NCBI RefSeq assembly: GCF_902459465.1
Contig: NC_047083.1
Span: 932,501-996,500, forward strand
Reading direction: 5' to 3'
DNA from: Asterias rubens
Lineage: Eukaryota > Echinodermata > Asteroidea > Forcipulatida > Asteriidae
DNA: 64,000 bases
Shown here: piece after piece, positions 12,031-25,800 of the stretch
Layout: each line of letters starts with the position of its first letter
How positions within the stretch are numbered: position 1 is the stretch's first letter
Position numbers and translations under genes: made by a program
The notes under the pieces: model-generated
The model's database searches: none
What the model was told of the DNA's origin: nothing
What the model saw: the letters and a program-made list of their open reading frames with translations, nothing else

Positions 12031-12488
12031 ACTTGTTTCCTCCTCATTTAGTCAGGCAGCTAGCTACCTAGCTAAACAGCTCAATGTCATCACATCACCA
12101 GTTTCGTCAGCGGTTTAAAAAAATAGAATGTGAAGTGTGCTTGGCTTGAGAGTTACATAACATTTCAGCTAAGTTTCTGTGTCAACTAGAAATAATCCAA
12201 ACAGTCGTTTCAGTCAACTTCGTAGACTTGATAAAATTTCCCCAGGTTTTGTCCAAAACAATAAGGTAAAAAGTATGATTTTCTAGCATTTTTAACGACC
12301 TTTAATGTACACCCTGGTGTATGCAAAGTACGATCATAAACAAAATCTGTAAAAAGTTTGGATTTCAGAAGTTTTTTTGTAGATAAGCAAGGTTCCTGAT
12401 GAGACAACAGAAATATATTATATACAGTACTGAGTGCCTGTCTCATTATGGCCTCCAGAGGGCGTGCTTTAGTTTTTTTATTAACACA

Positions 12489-12631
12489 ACCATGAGCAAG
12501 TTTGATCAGCGACCATTTGTCAACCACTAGTCAATGTTCCATGGTTAACTATGCATGATGAACATCCTGGGTACCAGGCAAAATCGCCCAATGGTCGACA
12601 ATAGTCAACTTTCGAACTTGCTCCATGGTTG
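12489..12631. repeat. Short inverted-repeat element
   Basis: CAACCATGAGCAAGTT at the left and AACTTGCTCCATGGTTG at the right are imperfect inverted repeats, with GTCAACCACTAGTCAA / CAATAGTCAAC inside. Confidence 0.5.
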
Positions 12632-12635
12632 CTCA

Positions 12636-12772
12636 ACTGTTGGAGCCGTATTCCATTTGGCGGCTGTGGCTAGGACAGTTTCTAAGAATGTTGGTATGGA
12701 CACCCTATACTTCAATGCATGCTGATGCGGCTATCCAGGTTAGCCGAAGTCGCCATGTTGATCATGGCCTAT
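12636..12772 (-). repeat. Family 10 fold-back element, copy 1
   Basis: GAGCCGTATTCCATTTGGCG opens the block, and TTCAATGCATGCTGATG is the reverse complement of a core at 57256-57275. GCGGCTGTGGCTAG and CTATCCAGGTTAGCCG form imperfect arms. Confidence 0.45.
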
Positions 12773-13920
12773 TACTTTAAATTGAGATTTTATTCAAAAC
12801 ATACGGCGGCGATTCATGCTTTAATTTGGTACGTTCACCCCTCCAGAAATAATCATAGAGAGTTAAAAGAAAGATGATGTAAATAGTTCTCTAGAAAGGT
12901 ACAACAGGGAAACAATTTTGAAGAAAACAAATTAATTAAGTAAAGAAACGTCAAGAACGTCTGGTATTGCTAAAAAAAATGGCCTTGTAGAATAAAAGCT
13001 TTTTGCTTGTACAGTATTACACAGCTTAGCTGGTCGACCGTAGTTGAACGAGGCTCGGAAATTGTACACAGTGGTTGCACACAATGGAAATCTGCATATT
13101 TTGGATGCTTGAAGATTAAACTCACCGTTCGAGAACTTATAAAATATAAAAGTAAACGTTGTGTACGCAAAAAAAACTATTTCTTCTTTTCTATTCCTGT
13201 GTAGCCTAAATGTAAGGTGTGAGTTTTAGAGTAAAACTGTTGTATCAAGTTTTGCATCTCTGTAAAAAAAATATTTGTCTTGGAAAACAAATTGCTGTGA
13301 TGTTATCAACGTTCTGGGAAAAAAATGGACACAAAATGATGTTAGTGGCCCTGCGCCATGGATAAAGGTGATTCAAATGTTAAGTGCTAATGGGTGTTAT
13401 GTGATAGTCGTTTCATATCCTGAGTGAGGGGCCATCAAACATGGTAACAATGATATCAGGATTGGAACATTTTTATTTATTTTTTTTTTCCCTTTTAAAC
13501 ATATTTTCTTAACAAGGAAAACAAAATTGCATTATTTTCCCAGAATGGTTTACGAAAACAAATTATTTATGTGTGTTCTACCTCGGTCACGTCTATGAGA
13601 TTTTGTGAGGGATGCTGCCATGCGCCAAGAAAGAGACGGAAAAAAAAACACATATACAAATATCAGTCTTTCATGAATAAGGATTATAATGGTTGGGCTA
13701 GAAGTATAGAATTAGCATAACTGACTCTGATTGGGTGGTTGATAAAAGTTTACATACTAGGCAGTTGTGGTTGGACCAATGAAAAGGCTTCTATTTCTTG
13801 ATATGTGACTAGCTGCCTGAAACATCAATAATGATTGGTCAGAAAAGGGCCATGGTTCATGCAGGGCTCGGCTCATTTGATTGGCTTATTGTGCATATGA
13901 AATAATACATGCCTACACAT

Positions 13921-14303
13921 TTAAAGCCAGTGGACACTATTGGTAGTTGTCAACGATCAGTCTTCTCACTTGGTGTATCTCAACATATGCATAAAATAAA
14001 CCTGTGAAAATTTGAGTGCGATCGGTCGTCGGAGTTGCGAGATAACTATGAAAGAAAAAAACACCCTTGTCACACGAAGTTGTGTGCTTTCAGATGCTTG
14101 ATTTAGACACATCAAGTTCTAAACTTGAGGTCTCGAAATTAAATTCGTGGAAAATTACTTCTTTCTCCAAAACTCTGCACTTCAGAGGGAGCTGTTTCTC
14201 ACAAGGTTTTATACTATCAACCACTCCCCATTACTCATTACCATGTCAGGTTTTATGCCAACAATTATTTTGAGTAATTACCAATAGTGTCCACTGCCTT
14301 TAA
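13921..14303 (+). repeat. Family 1 MITE, full copy
   Basis: Begins TTAAAGCCAGTGGACACTAT and ends AGTGTCCACTGCCTTTAA. Internal landmarks are TCTTCTCACTTGGTG, ATATGCATAAAAT, TGTGTGCTTTCAGATGCTTG and GAGTAATTACCAATAG. About 383 bases with TTAA at both ends. Confidence 0.85.
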
Positions 14304-15984
14304 GCGCTGTTCAAATATATTTTTCGTGGGCTGATGTGAAATAGTTCTAAGAACTTTTGCAGAAAGCAACTGTCCAGATCTAGAAAGTAGAATTTATGTG
14401 AAGACTTGTGTATACTGTAGGGGTTTAGTTTGGAACAAGTTATGGTAGTTGGGTTGTTCAAAATGGACAAAGCATCGCGTGATTGTCAGTATCAGGACTT
14501 CAAAGAAAGGAGATTGGTATTGTTTGAGGAAAGTATTCCTAGATACAGATTTTGACATTCAAACTAAGATCATTCCTGGTTCAAAATTTGAAGAAGAAAA
14601 AAAAGTACTTTACAGTTCCAGTATTTTGACTTAAATTATTGACGAGGTTGTTTGTGGACATTTGAAGGGTTTGTGCTCTGATGTTGGCTGTGGTAGTGTG
14701 CTTTAAATTTGCATACTGTATTAAATATTCTGCATATTGATGAGCTGTGGGACATTTTTTTATGAATATTAATAATCATCTTTTACAAAGAAAAATATGT
14801 TTTACTCATGAAGTTTAAAGTAGTAGCTTTCTCTAGTGTATATTGTTAATAATTGTTGAGGCTTTGTAGATTTTATCTTTCAACAAGTATTTTTATGTTT
14901 TTTTGTGAGTTACGGGAATGGAATTTTTCGCGATTCAGTACGAAAAAAAACCCACAAAAAATAAAACAAATAAAGATATTAAGAAGGTGGTTGTGCCTAA
15001 AGCTGACACCCCTGTTGAACAGAGTTCTTGCGACTATCCTTTATAAATACTAATACGTTGGAAGGTTCCATTTGTGTAAAAAAGGGGTGGTTTATGTACA
15101 GGCTGTGTGATCAATTGAATATGCGAATGGTTGAAAAGAAAACAACATTAACAGTCAAATAGAATCATGTACTAAGACACGGTTTGAAAATGTAATAATA
15201 TTATTTCCAAACAATTGAAAAAGGTCAGGAAAGAAATTATAAAAAGTGCGTACTAGAAATTAGAAGCGACTTAGTGGTAATTAAATTAATGACACAAACA
15301 ATTGAATTTCAATGTACTTATATACTATGTGTACTCGTTACTATTTTAACAGTAAGAACCTGTGTGTCTGTTAAGCCATTTGTACAGTCTTTCCAAAATG
15401 TCTGGTGTTTATTCATTCTCGAAACCGTAGACTAAAGTGCTATTCACACAACAGCCGTTTAACTGGGGTCCCTAGCTTAATTTTAGCAAGGCTGTAAAAT
15501 GTAGCAATGTTTGACAAGATTTTGCAAGAGAACTTTGACAGTAGAAAAAAAATTGTTGTCCTTTCACACAAGATACATTTTTTTAAATTTTACAACCATG
15601 CTACAATTTAGCAAGGAACCCTTGCTAGATTGCTGTCGTGTGAAAGGGGCTAAACTTTGCATGAGTGTGTACAAGATTTTGTATGTATATAATAGACCTG
15701 TCGGGACTTGTGTTTAATCTTATCCAGTAGGAGTTGTAGAGAAATAATGCCCTGAAATTAGGTAAAACTATTTAACTGTATATTTTGTACTTTTTTATAA
15801 ATGGGGGCTATGCCTGGTCCGCTGACTAAGACAAATTATCCAAGCAAACTTTCACCCATGAAATGGTGTTTTTTAGTCAGAATATTATTTTGAATAATTG
15901 AGTTTGAAAGTAACGCCCACGACTGTGGTGTCTTTTGGTAAAATGCAAGGAAACGAGGCCCTTTGAAATCTGTGAGATCTATGT

Positions 15985-16082
15985 TGGCTAGGGCCTAAGG
16001 CTCTAACAGGTTATGGCTTTGATCTTGGCTAGGGTTCTGGCTGTGGCTAGAGTTAAGGCTCTGGCTAGGGTTAAAGCTCTCC
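15985..16082 (+). repeat. Degenerate GGCTAGGGTT tandem repeat
   Basis: Imperfect repeats of GGCTAGGGTT, TAAGGCTCT and GGCTTTGATC occur over about 100 bases. The similarity to telomeric repeat is superficial. Confidence 0.5.
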
Positions 16083-16739
16083 AACTGAGGCCAATGTGTA
16101 TGGCTTCTTCAGTGTTTACTATTGCTGTCATTCAAATGATCCTGAGATTATGTCCAATCGAAATTCACAAATTGCTTTTTTGCCCAATTATGTCACTTTT
16201 CCAGGTACCTTTCCAGTTTCAATCAGATGAGGTTGTTCTGAGCTATTTAAGACTGCCTTCGCAGGCTCATGAAATGTTATTGGGAGGGGGGTTGTATTAC
16301 TCGGAAAGATTGACTTTGGATCCCCTTCTTCTATGGTTGCTTTAAATACTTTTTAACTTTTACCGACATCTCTTGAAATACTTATCAACTACTTCTCTAT
16401 ATTTTATGTCAATTTGTTGCAGGGTTACATTTTGTAGGCGTACTATTTAAACAAATGTACTTTTATATTTTGTTTATTCTTTTTATTTCCCTGTAATAAT
16501 GTATGTTTTGTGGCTTTTGAAATTTTGTCTGAAGTATTTTTTTTACTTTTATTTAAACGGAATATTTGACAGTACCATAGTAGGAAAGTTATCATGTAAA
16601 ATAAAAAAACTAAAGACACTTAAAAAATGGACTTTGAAAAATTCTTTATTCTTTGATGAAAGGTCAATCTTTGAATTTACAAAGCCCCGCCTCGTGGTAC
16701 TCTGACCAATCACATCTTAGGCTGGTAACCCATAGTCAT

Positions 16740-16802
16740 AACTAGCTAGTTTACTGTCTGGTTTACTGGCTGGTTCACTGGCTGGTTTAATTGCTTGTTT
16801 GG
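16740..16802 (+). repeat. Short tandem repeat (TGGCTGGTTTAC)
   Basis: About five imperfect 12-base units of TGGCTGGTTTAC / TGGCTGGTTCAC. Confidence 0.6.
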
Positions 16803-16849
16803 TGTCGCAATCTCATTTGATAGCTGCTCCGTTTGAATGCTAACATGCA

Positions 16850-17055
16850 AGCAGCCAGAACTTGTTTTGACCTCTTGCACGAGTGTCACACGCGGCAACT
16901 GAAGCCACGCTCACCATGATGGTGGTCAATAGGTTTATGTGTAAACGCCGCATCGCCTAAAATACGCACTTCTCTGAATAACACACGTTGACATTGACCA
17001 CCAAAATGGCGCATCCAAGATTATTCTGATGATGACGTCAGGTGAATTGGGTCAA
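16850..17055 (+). repeat. Family 8 repeat, copy 1
   Basis: It contains CACCATGATGGTGG, CACCAAAATGGCGCATC and GATTATTCTGATGATGACGT. The reverse complement of the same block occurs at 26825-27003. Confidence 0.65.
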
Positions 17056-17729
17056 AAAGCCAGAATAGACTCCATAAATTTTTTTTTAAAGCTTAACAAA
17101 CTTTGAACTATAAGTTCGTTAAACTTTGACCTTTCTTTGAATGATGTTAAGTTCTTGGAACTGAATAAACCTTTTGACAATACCAGCAGTTATTGTCAAA
17201 GGTTACGGGAGATGGACAAAATCCATTATCAGCAGTAACAGACATTCCGAAGTGGCTTATTGTTGTTTACATTTACTGGTACTCAATTTGGCGTGCAAAC
17301 AAGAGATCTGAATGATCAAACTGAAAAACAAATTTATATTATTTGATGGTATAAAGAGTTATGTAATTTTGGTGCTTTTTATGAAAATATAAAACAAAAA
17401 CTGTACAAAGACAACTTTTTTGTTTTATTTAGTTTTTTTCTTGGCATGGATAACATTTGGTTAATTATAATTATACAAAAAGTGTGTTATAACAATGGAA
17501 GTAATTAAATTCCCCCTGTAATATTGTCAACTGGGAAGTGTTGTTTTGACTTAAATGAAATTATTAATGTTTATTGTCTTTAAAAGGTTAACATGTATCA
17601 TGCTGTAGACTTGTCTATGTAATCTTGTATCAATGGTGTCTCAATAATAACAGTGGAAAACCAAGGTGGTTGTTTTCTTGTTAACTTCTTATAATTGATG
17701 CTAAATTTACACCGAGGATCAAGAATATT

Positions 17730-18005
17730 ATTTATCAGGGATGAGATTTTTCAGACTTCTGGCTGAATTCAGACTTTTTATGTCGGCCTGGTGACGAAAA
17801 ATCAGGCAGTATTTTTTCCACAAGTACAGAAATCCTGCTCTTTGGTCTACTTTCTCTAGTGCTGTAGACAACAATCCCAAAAAGCTTCTTGGCATCTATA
17901 ACTACAGAGGTTACCGACAGGTGGAAAAACTATCAGTTTAACATAACTTTGAATTTGCATCCAGGTTTCAAACTTTTTTTGTTAGTAATGATCGACTCTC
18001 ACCCC
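17730..18005 (+). repeat. Family 9 interspersed repeat, copy 2
   Basis: Begins TTTATCAGGGATGAGATTTT and ends GATCGACTCTCACCCCTA. It is colinear with 9349-9620. Confidence 0.7.
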
Positions 18006-19837
18006 TATATTTATGTATTAAAAATAAGACAAGACATTTTTATGCAAGAGCAACACACAACGCTAAACATTGAAATGTAAAATTTTGATCAAAATAAAGA
18101 TTTAAACAAATTAAGCTTTCCTGGAGAGTTTTGATTTGACCCCTTTGCGGTTTGAGAATTTGACTTTTTTTAAAGTTTCATATTTGTTGATTTATTGGAA
18201 AATAAGTAGCTCTAAAACAAGTTTTGGACCATCTCTAAGTATTATGACCATTGCACCCAACATCTAAACTTGGGGTGGGAAGTGTAACTTGGTGCTTTCT
18301 TTTCAATAATACAAATTTATTAAGCGCACTTTCTAACGGCAAATCACTCGAGGTGCTTTCCTTGTAGCCTATGACAAACAGGTGTTGATATGGATTAGAA
18401 CTGACCTTTGAATTCCGAACACCTTTTTTTAATTCTTTTATTTAGGATTAAACTGGTAAACAAATTAACAAATTGCTGCTTGCATCTGTGTGGAATTGTT
18501 TTGTTTACTGTTTTTTTTTATCAAGAAAAGAGAATCTATGGAAACATTTAAATAATAATGCTTCCACATGTTTACAAGTATGAAGTATAGGCCTAATTAT
18601 ATTTAAAATTTAATCGTTTACTAAAAAACAAACTAAAAAAATGTAGGAAAAAAAATGCCTATAAACATTGAGTCTGCCGCCCCCAATGAACAAATTGGAT
18701 TGTGACGTAATGCGCTGGTCGTAAATTTATGTCATTTAATTATTTAAAAATAACAAGGGAAGAAGCAATTAGTCAATTTATGGGCGTGGCCAGTTTTAGG
18801 CTTGTGACTTCAGGTTAAAGGTCACAAAAAAAGACTGGTTCCCATACAATGGTTTCACTCGCGTTTGGTATTTTACATTGAGTGTACACAGGTACAAGAC
18901 TGGTAGTGAAAGTGTGAATGGCATATCAGTTTATGGCTTCAGTGTGTTGTATCGCAAAGTGAACGTTAACTACTACTCTGCCAGTATTTGGTGGGAATAT
19001 CACGTTTTTGTAGTTCCCAGGGAATATATTAAAGACGGATTTGCCGAAGCTTCATGGGCGAACTGTTAAACATTCGCTGTTGCTGAAAAAATGCTGCAGA
19101 AAGGTAGGAGAACGTTCAATCAATTTCGTGTGTTGAGTTTGGAAGTAGCCATTCAAATATTGTTGTGGTTTGGGTGTGCGCGCGTGATTGTGAGTGTGAT
19201 ATATTGATGAAAGTGAGTGCAGAAAGGACGTGGATGTGAGTCTAGGTTGTTGTGTCTTGTTTACATGGTTTATGTTTAAAGCCATTGGACCCTTTCAGTA
19301 CAGAAAACAAAACAAAAGTTCACAGATTTACAAATAATTTACAGGGTTTACAGAAGGTAATGGTGAAAGACTTCTCTTTAAATATTACTATTAGTCCATG
19401 AAATGCTTTACTTTTTGAGAAAACGGTAAAACAATATAAATTCTCATTAGCGATAATTACGGATTTGTTTTATAAACACATGTCATGACACGGCGAAACG
19501 CGCGAAAACAGGAGTGGGTTTTCCCGTTACTTTCTCCCGACTCTGATGTCCGATTGAGCCTAAATTTCCACAGGATTGTTATTTTATGTATAAGTTGTGA
19601 TACACGAAGTGTGGGACTTGGACAATACTGTTTACCGAAAGTGTATAATGGCTTTAAGTGCACTAGTTTTCATGGCTTTCAACGGTTAAGTTGCCGATGT
19701 ATAAAAATTGTCTTTCCTTTTGCATCCTTTATCCTAGTCCGAGTTAATTAATACAGTTGAGTTGCTTACACTTGTGAGTATGAGATTGAGAGAATGCAAC
19801 AACAAAAATCCTTGTTTTTTAAACTTTATAAAGTTAA

Positions 19838-19983
19838 GGATAACTTTCCGTTATGGCTCCACCACTTTTTCACCCTTTTTTTACAAAAAGGGATAACTCA
19901 TTGAGCCTTTGTTGAGGTAAATTAGATACTATAATTATTTCATCTCGAATGAAAAAGTGGTGGCGCCATACAGAAACTTTTCC
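19838..19983. repeat. Family 2 palindromic MITE
   Basis: GGATAACTTTCCGTTATGGC and GTGGTGGCGCCATACAGAAA form the inverted arms. Confidence 0.8.
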
Positions 19984-20663
19984 AAAGTTAAAATCCTGCT
20001 GGACATTTAATTTTTTATGAATTATTTCATGATGATGACGACTGGCCAGAAGCAAATTCAAAAATGTATTTTTAAAAAAGCATCGTTGGTTTCAGAGTTA
20101 CTTCAACCAGACTTAACTTTTGTACCGGGAAACTTAATATGGAAAATTACCAAAAAACACGTTTTTTTTTTAGCCAAACCTGATTGCGTAAATGTCAGAA
20201 TATACCTCTTATGTTGTTAGTTGTATTTATACAGGATTGCTCCTACGTACTACCTAGAAATAAAAGTGTCATCTGATCGTTGTTTTATTTTAATCTGAAA
20301 GCTTGCCGAGTAAGATTAAGATTAAGAAGTTTCCACGTTTACTCTAATATAGAGCTGTTTACCCTGTGAAACAATTTCCTTAAAATAAAGTCATATTGGA
20401 GAAAACAAATTTCAAAACAATGGTTCAAAACTTCAAATTACGCTTTAGTCAATTTTACTTTGTTCAACACAAAGTTAAAACATTAAATGAACTGTCTGCG
20501 ACTATTTGTCAGCTATACAAGTCCAGGGCACAAGTTTTGGGGAAAAAACACAAACCTAAAGAGCTGTTAGCCCAAAACCTTTACTTGATCAGAGAATATG
20601 TTACAAGACTATAATCAAAACCAGTGATGTATTATTCAAAAACACAAGACCACCCGACAGTTT

Positions 20664-20818
20664 ACTGCTGTCGATTTCACCAAACTCTTCCTGACTTAGG
20701 ATTAATCTTAGGACTTAGGACGAGTTAAGTTCCGTATCCATAGACGTCAGGACGCATTGAACCCATTCTAAGTTATCGAGATAGGAGTATTCCTAGCGTA
20801 TTGTGAAATCGGCTGCTG
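20664..20818. repeat. Family 5 MITE (TTTCACCAAACTCTTCCTGA)
   Basis: GTCGATTTCACCAAACTCTT at the left and GTATTGTGAAATCGGCTGCT at the right, with TAGGATTAATCTTAGGA and CTTAGGACGAGTTAAG inside. Related copies lie at 21754, 56092 and 60965. Confidence 0.65.
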
Positions 20819-21753
20819 GACTTCTTGGGCCATAAGTTTATTGGCCCAATACACTAAAGCCCTAGCCTTTACCCTGTGGTCCAGTGTTTAGTTCAAGCCC
20901 GGCAGTCCTATGCATAATCAGGGCTGTATGCTTTGTTTTTGAAAAGGCAAGGGCACCAAGGCATTTTCTTCTTGGTTAAGGGCACCCTATGATGAAATTG
21001 CAAATTTGTATTGGAGCATTTTAAGGGCACCAAGGCAATGACCAGGGGACACGGAGGCAATCGCCTTCGTTGCCTCCGTGAAGTATCTGGCCTGCATAAT
21101 ACCTTTAAACTCAAGGCTACCATTCATTGTCTCACTCAGGTCGGAACTCCAGAAAGGTCAATGAGTTATTAAATGTTCCTGCTCTGAGGGGGCACATTTT
21201 AATGGAGTATTTCCCTCAGATACAGGAGTCGCAATTTAACCTTCATGGCAGATTGGGAGCAACCCCTTCCACTGTTTTGATTTAAGAGACTTGGTGTGCA
21301 TGTCTAGACTTTGGACTTCTTTTCTTTTAAGTATAATAACTAAGAATTTGTTAGGTATTTAAACTTAATTTAAAAGCAGAAAATATCACTAGGTATTGTT
21401 TTCTACCCAGAAAGTTTATAGGGAGGTAATAATTCTGCTAAGCAATTATATATAATAAAGTATTTTCAGAGTATTTAAAATTAGTTAAGCAGAAAATACT
21501 GCTATGTATATTGTTTGCTACCAAGAAAACTAACAGAGCACAGGTGGCAATAATTCTGCTAAGCAATTATTTCCCTGTGCTGACTGACCAGCAAAACTAA
21601 TTTGTGCCACGGAGGCCATGGCTTCCGATGCCCCTGGAGTTGGTCTTGGTGCCCCTTCAAAAGTTTCCCATTGACTTTAAGATTTTCCAATAGAAGTGCC
21701 CTTTGCAAAATGAAAATGGCCTAGTCCATTCAACATATTCAAAGATGAAATAC

Positions 21754-21894
21754 CAGGGGTGGATTTCACAAAGAGTTAGGACTAGTCTTATCTCGAGTTA
21801 GGACCAGTTACTCGTCCTAACTTAGGACTATCCATGCAATTTGTATATCTCCTAGGACTAGTCCTAACCTAACTCTTTGTGAAATCGACCCCAG
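21754..21894. repeat. Family 5 MITE, nearly perfect palindrome
   Basis: GGGGTGGATTTCACAAAGAG and CTCTTTGTGAAATCGACCCC are terminal inverted repeats, and TTAGGACTAGTC and GGACTAGTCCTAA occur inside. This is the best-preserved copy of the family here. Confidence 0.8.
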
Positions 21895-22751
21895 GCCTGT
21901 TATTGTCATTAATTTTAAGAGTGATTCCCAAATGAATAGGCCTCTACCTTCCTTTGAATGTGTGAGAAAAACAACAATTTTACACTCAAATTTACCCAAT
22001 GTTAATCAATTACTTAGAGATGAGTTTTTGCATGGTTTATGGTTTATTGAACACTGTTTCATACTATACTTGGCCATGGCTTCTCAGTGACTCAATATGA
22101 TTTGAGTCATTGCTCTGTGAACTTGAATCAGGGACTGACGCAAGTTCTTCACGTGATTTTTCATAAGAGGGGAAAATCTTGAACCAAATTTTACAAGATT
22201 ATCAACTTGAAACAAGGTCCTGGTTTTTTTAAGATGGTGTTCATGTTTGGTTTTAAAATCTTTTTTTTTTTTTTGCAGTCTCACAAAACTATTATTTCTC
22301 AGCCCAAAAGGACGGAACTTCTTCACTGTATTTGTAGACCAAGGGTTAATAGCGTCAGACACAGGAAATAGTTGAGTGACTAATAGGTTATTATGACTTT
22401 TGACCTCAACTACTGAAGGTCAACTACTTGTGTGTCAATAGTTTAAAACTCCAGACTTCCCCCAAACTCCCACAAATGAATGCATTGAATTGCTTTAAGG
22501 CACAGGACACCTTTGGTAAGTTGTTGCCACGGTGGGCGTCACCGGGCAGGCCTGCCCAGAACTCTGAGCGAAATACACTGTTCTGTCCACCACAGATTTC
22601 CCTCAGATTGCACTGCAATGATGGCCCCCATATCTAAACATGAATAAACTCGGGGCTAGTCGAGTATCCAATTTAGTACTAACAGAGCCCTTCCTTCAAC
22701 GGTTATTGAGAAAGTTCTTAACTTTTCATTACATAATTTGTCTTCCCTCAG

Positions 22752-22841
22752 CATGAGCTGCAGACTCGAAAGAAACGGATCCTGTAAAAACTAAAGACAA
22801 CTTTGAAAAGTTTGATTTGACTTGATTTGAAAGACAGCACC
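22752..22841 (+). other. 5'UTR part of tetraspanin 2 exon
   Basis: A good acceptor (TTTGTCTTCCCTCAG) ends at 22751, and 90 bases of leader precede the ATG at 22842, whose context is CACCATGG. An upstream non-coding exon is implied but was not placed. Confidence 0.5.
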
Positions 22842-25800
22842 ATGGTGAGCTTTGAAGCCCCCGTGTCCAGTTTGTCCTGCTTTGGAAAGTGCTGCAAGAT
22901 ATTGCTCTTGGTCTTCAATATATTATTTATGGTAAGTTGTAAGTCAACTATTTAACTTATTTTTATTTCCCCCACTACAGTTGTCGTTGAGGACACTAAA
23001 AAAAGAAGCGGTTTAAAGTGTCCCAAGAACTAGCCGTCTGAGCAGTGTAAAGGACTGTTCCCTCTGCAAAGATAACGCGAACGATAACGACGCAAGATAA
23101 CGCATTCTATTGGTTAAATGAGCATGTGCGTATTCTATGTGGAGCAATTCGCGTTCTCTCTGGTCGTGATCGTTGCCGTTCTCGTTATCGCTGCATTGGG
23201 ACCGGGCCTTAACTGTAATCAACAGTATTTACACACGAACACAAAACAGTAGATTTTTCTTTGTATTATTGTAGATAAGTGGAGTAGGTGCCGCTACCGT
23301 AGGGATTTGGGCCATAGCGGATCCAACGAGTGTTCGTATCGTTGTTCTTCTCAACTCTAAACTGTACGTCTTCTCCGCTTTGATACTGATTGGAGCAGGT
23401 ATTGCCGCATCCTTTGTCGGTGTTATTGGATGCTGTGGGGTGCGATACGAGAGCAAGTGTCTCATTGCTTTGGTAAGTACAGGACCAAATTTCACAAAAC
23501 CTGTAAGCATAAAAAACTTACTAAGCACAGAAAAATGCTAAAAATCCATTAAGGTTTACATTGTTGAAACAGGTGCCCCACTCAGTTTACATGTATTTGC
23601 TAAGCAGTGTTGACTGCTACTTAGCTTTATAGAGGAGTGTGAAAAGGGATTTTGAAGTGCTTTGTTTTATTTTACCTATTTGTGATATTTTAAAATGTTA
23701 AAGGCAGTGGACACTTTTGGTAATTCCAAAGACTAGCCTTCGCAGTTGGTGTATCTCAACAGTATGCATAAAATAACTAACCTGTGAAAATTTGAGCTCA
23801 ATCGATCATCAAAGTTGCAAGATAATAATGAAAGAAAAAAACACCCTTGTCACAAAGAAGTTGTGTGCGTTTAGATAGTCGATTTCGAGACCTCAAGTTC
23901 TAAATCTGAGGTCTCTATATCAAATTCGTGAAAAAAAAATTTTTTTCCCGAAAACTATGGCACTTCAGAGGGAGCCATTTCTCACAATGTTTTATACCAT
24001 CAACCTCTCCGTATTACTCGTCACCAAGAAAGGTTTTATGCTAATAATTATTGTGAGTAATTACCAATAGTGTCCACTGCCTTTAACCCATTTTTCTTGT
24101 GATATTTGTTATCCACAGTATACAGTGAGCCTTCTTGTGGTGTTCATTGCTGAGTTTGCGGCTGGTGTTATTTCAGTGGCGCTCTACACTCAAGTAAGTA
24201 TCAACCGAAATCATGTAAAATTAAGCAGAAATTTCTCTTTTTAGTCCAATTTATCTGAGCCCAATTTCAAATTTTTTGTACTAACTCGTAGAAAAATGTT
24301 GGTACTTCTATCTTTTGTATTTTTACGTCACTCATTTTCATACTGTAACCTTTTTAGAGTTTTGATACCCTTTCCAGGGCCCAATTTCATAGAGCTGCTT
24401 AGCACAAAAATTTTCTAAGCATGAAACTTCTTCCTTGATAAAAACAGGATTACCAACCAAGTTTCCATTTGTTGCATATATTGCTTGTTACTGGTACTCA
24501 GCTGTTGTTTGCTTATCCTGAAAATCACGTGGAAATTTGATTGGTAATCCTGTTTTTATCAAGGAAGAAATTTCGTGCTAAGCAAGTTTTTATGCTAAGC
24601 AGCTCTATGAAATTGGGCTCTGATCAAATTTCCAGCCATTACATTGTTCCCTACTCACTGTGAATGAAAACGTACAGTACATGTATATAGTTTACCTGTA
24701 GAAGTTTCAGCTTCATGAGTTGTCAAGTTTTTGATTACAAAAAAAAATCACAGATCAATGGTTTTGATCTTACTTTGAGAATTTTCATGAAACCATTTTA
24801 CTCATTTTAAAAAACAACAACAGCACATCAGAAAGTAATTTTTTGGAGAAACTTTCTACCATTGTTTTAACTGTACGGTGAGTTTAATATAAATCTGTGG
24901 ACATTGTGTTTTGTACATACAAAAAATACCAAGACACTTTAAGGTCGTAACCTTTGAACCTTCTTTTCACTTTTTTTTCAGGCCTCAACCCTTGCCAATA
25001 GAGAAATGAGAGATTCCCTGATTTATAAGTACGGACAGGGAAATGAAGTAGAAGCAACAGATGCCTGGAACTATATTCAACGAAATGTAAGACACTCCAC
25101 AATATTCTTTTTCCTTCTGAAGAGATTTTTACACACGGTTGCACCCATGTTTACTAATAATAGTTAGTTCCTATCTCACACCCTTAGGCCAAATAAAACT
25201 GCCCGCTGCCTTTTTAGAGGCTGACACCTTTATTTTATCTTTCCCCCCCCCCCATTTTTACATTTTTTAACAATCTCAGATGAAAAAAATTAAGGGAATC
25301 AATGTGTGGTGAAGAGGTCTTCAAGGAGTGGTTTAAACCCTTGCCGAGGCCTGGACTTGATAATTTTACCGAGACGTAGATCGAGGTAAAATAAATACCT
25401 TTTCATAAATAAATACCTTTTAGGTCAAAAAAACATCAACACTTTTTGGTCAAAAGGTAAAATAAATGCAAAAACTTTAGTTATTCAAGGATTTCTTTCA
25501 ATACAACACCCCTCCAGCTATGAAATGGTAAGGCCCTTGGGTAAACAACTCCTTATAACTGAGATCCTGTGTAGTCGCATGATGTGGCACAACTGTTTCA
25601 GCCGTGTTTTTTTTCCCGACCAATAGGAATGAAGAAACTGCCTTAAAAGCACAGGTGCAAGCTTGTGTATTTTTTATTGGTGTGGTTCTTATGTGAGCAA
25701 AAAAGGCCCCAAAAAATGTTTTACCATGCAGGGACATAAAACTTAAAACTTTTATTGTATTGTATTGTCTTGTCATTGACAGTTTGAGTGTTGTGGTTGG

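Larger units (their letters stand above)
12031..22751. other. Intergenic region between the tetraspanin genes
   Basis: About 10.7 kb with no recognisable coding exon. The first part is probably the 3'UTR of tetraspanin 1, whose end I cannot fix because AATAAA-like strings are frequent. The remainder is AT-rich with MITE families 1, 2, 5, 8, 9 and 10 and simple repeats, listed separately. Confidence 0.5.

Noticed and set aside
15985-16082. Internal telomeric repeat
   Set aside because: The unit GGCTAGGGTT is irregular and is not a run of TTAGGG.
16013-16345. 110-aa open frame starting in a GGCTAGGGTT repeat
   Set aside because: The start lies in a degenerate tandem repeat, and the rest shows no domain or conserved pattern.
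18820-19075. 63-aa frame containing SVNGISVYGFSVLYRKVNV
   Set aside because: No domain recognised, no clear splice signals in the right phase, and codon composition like its surroundings.
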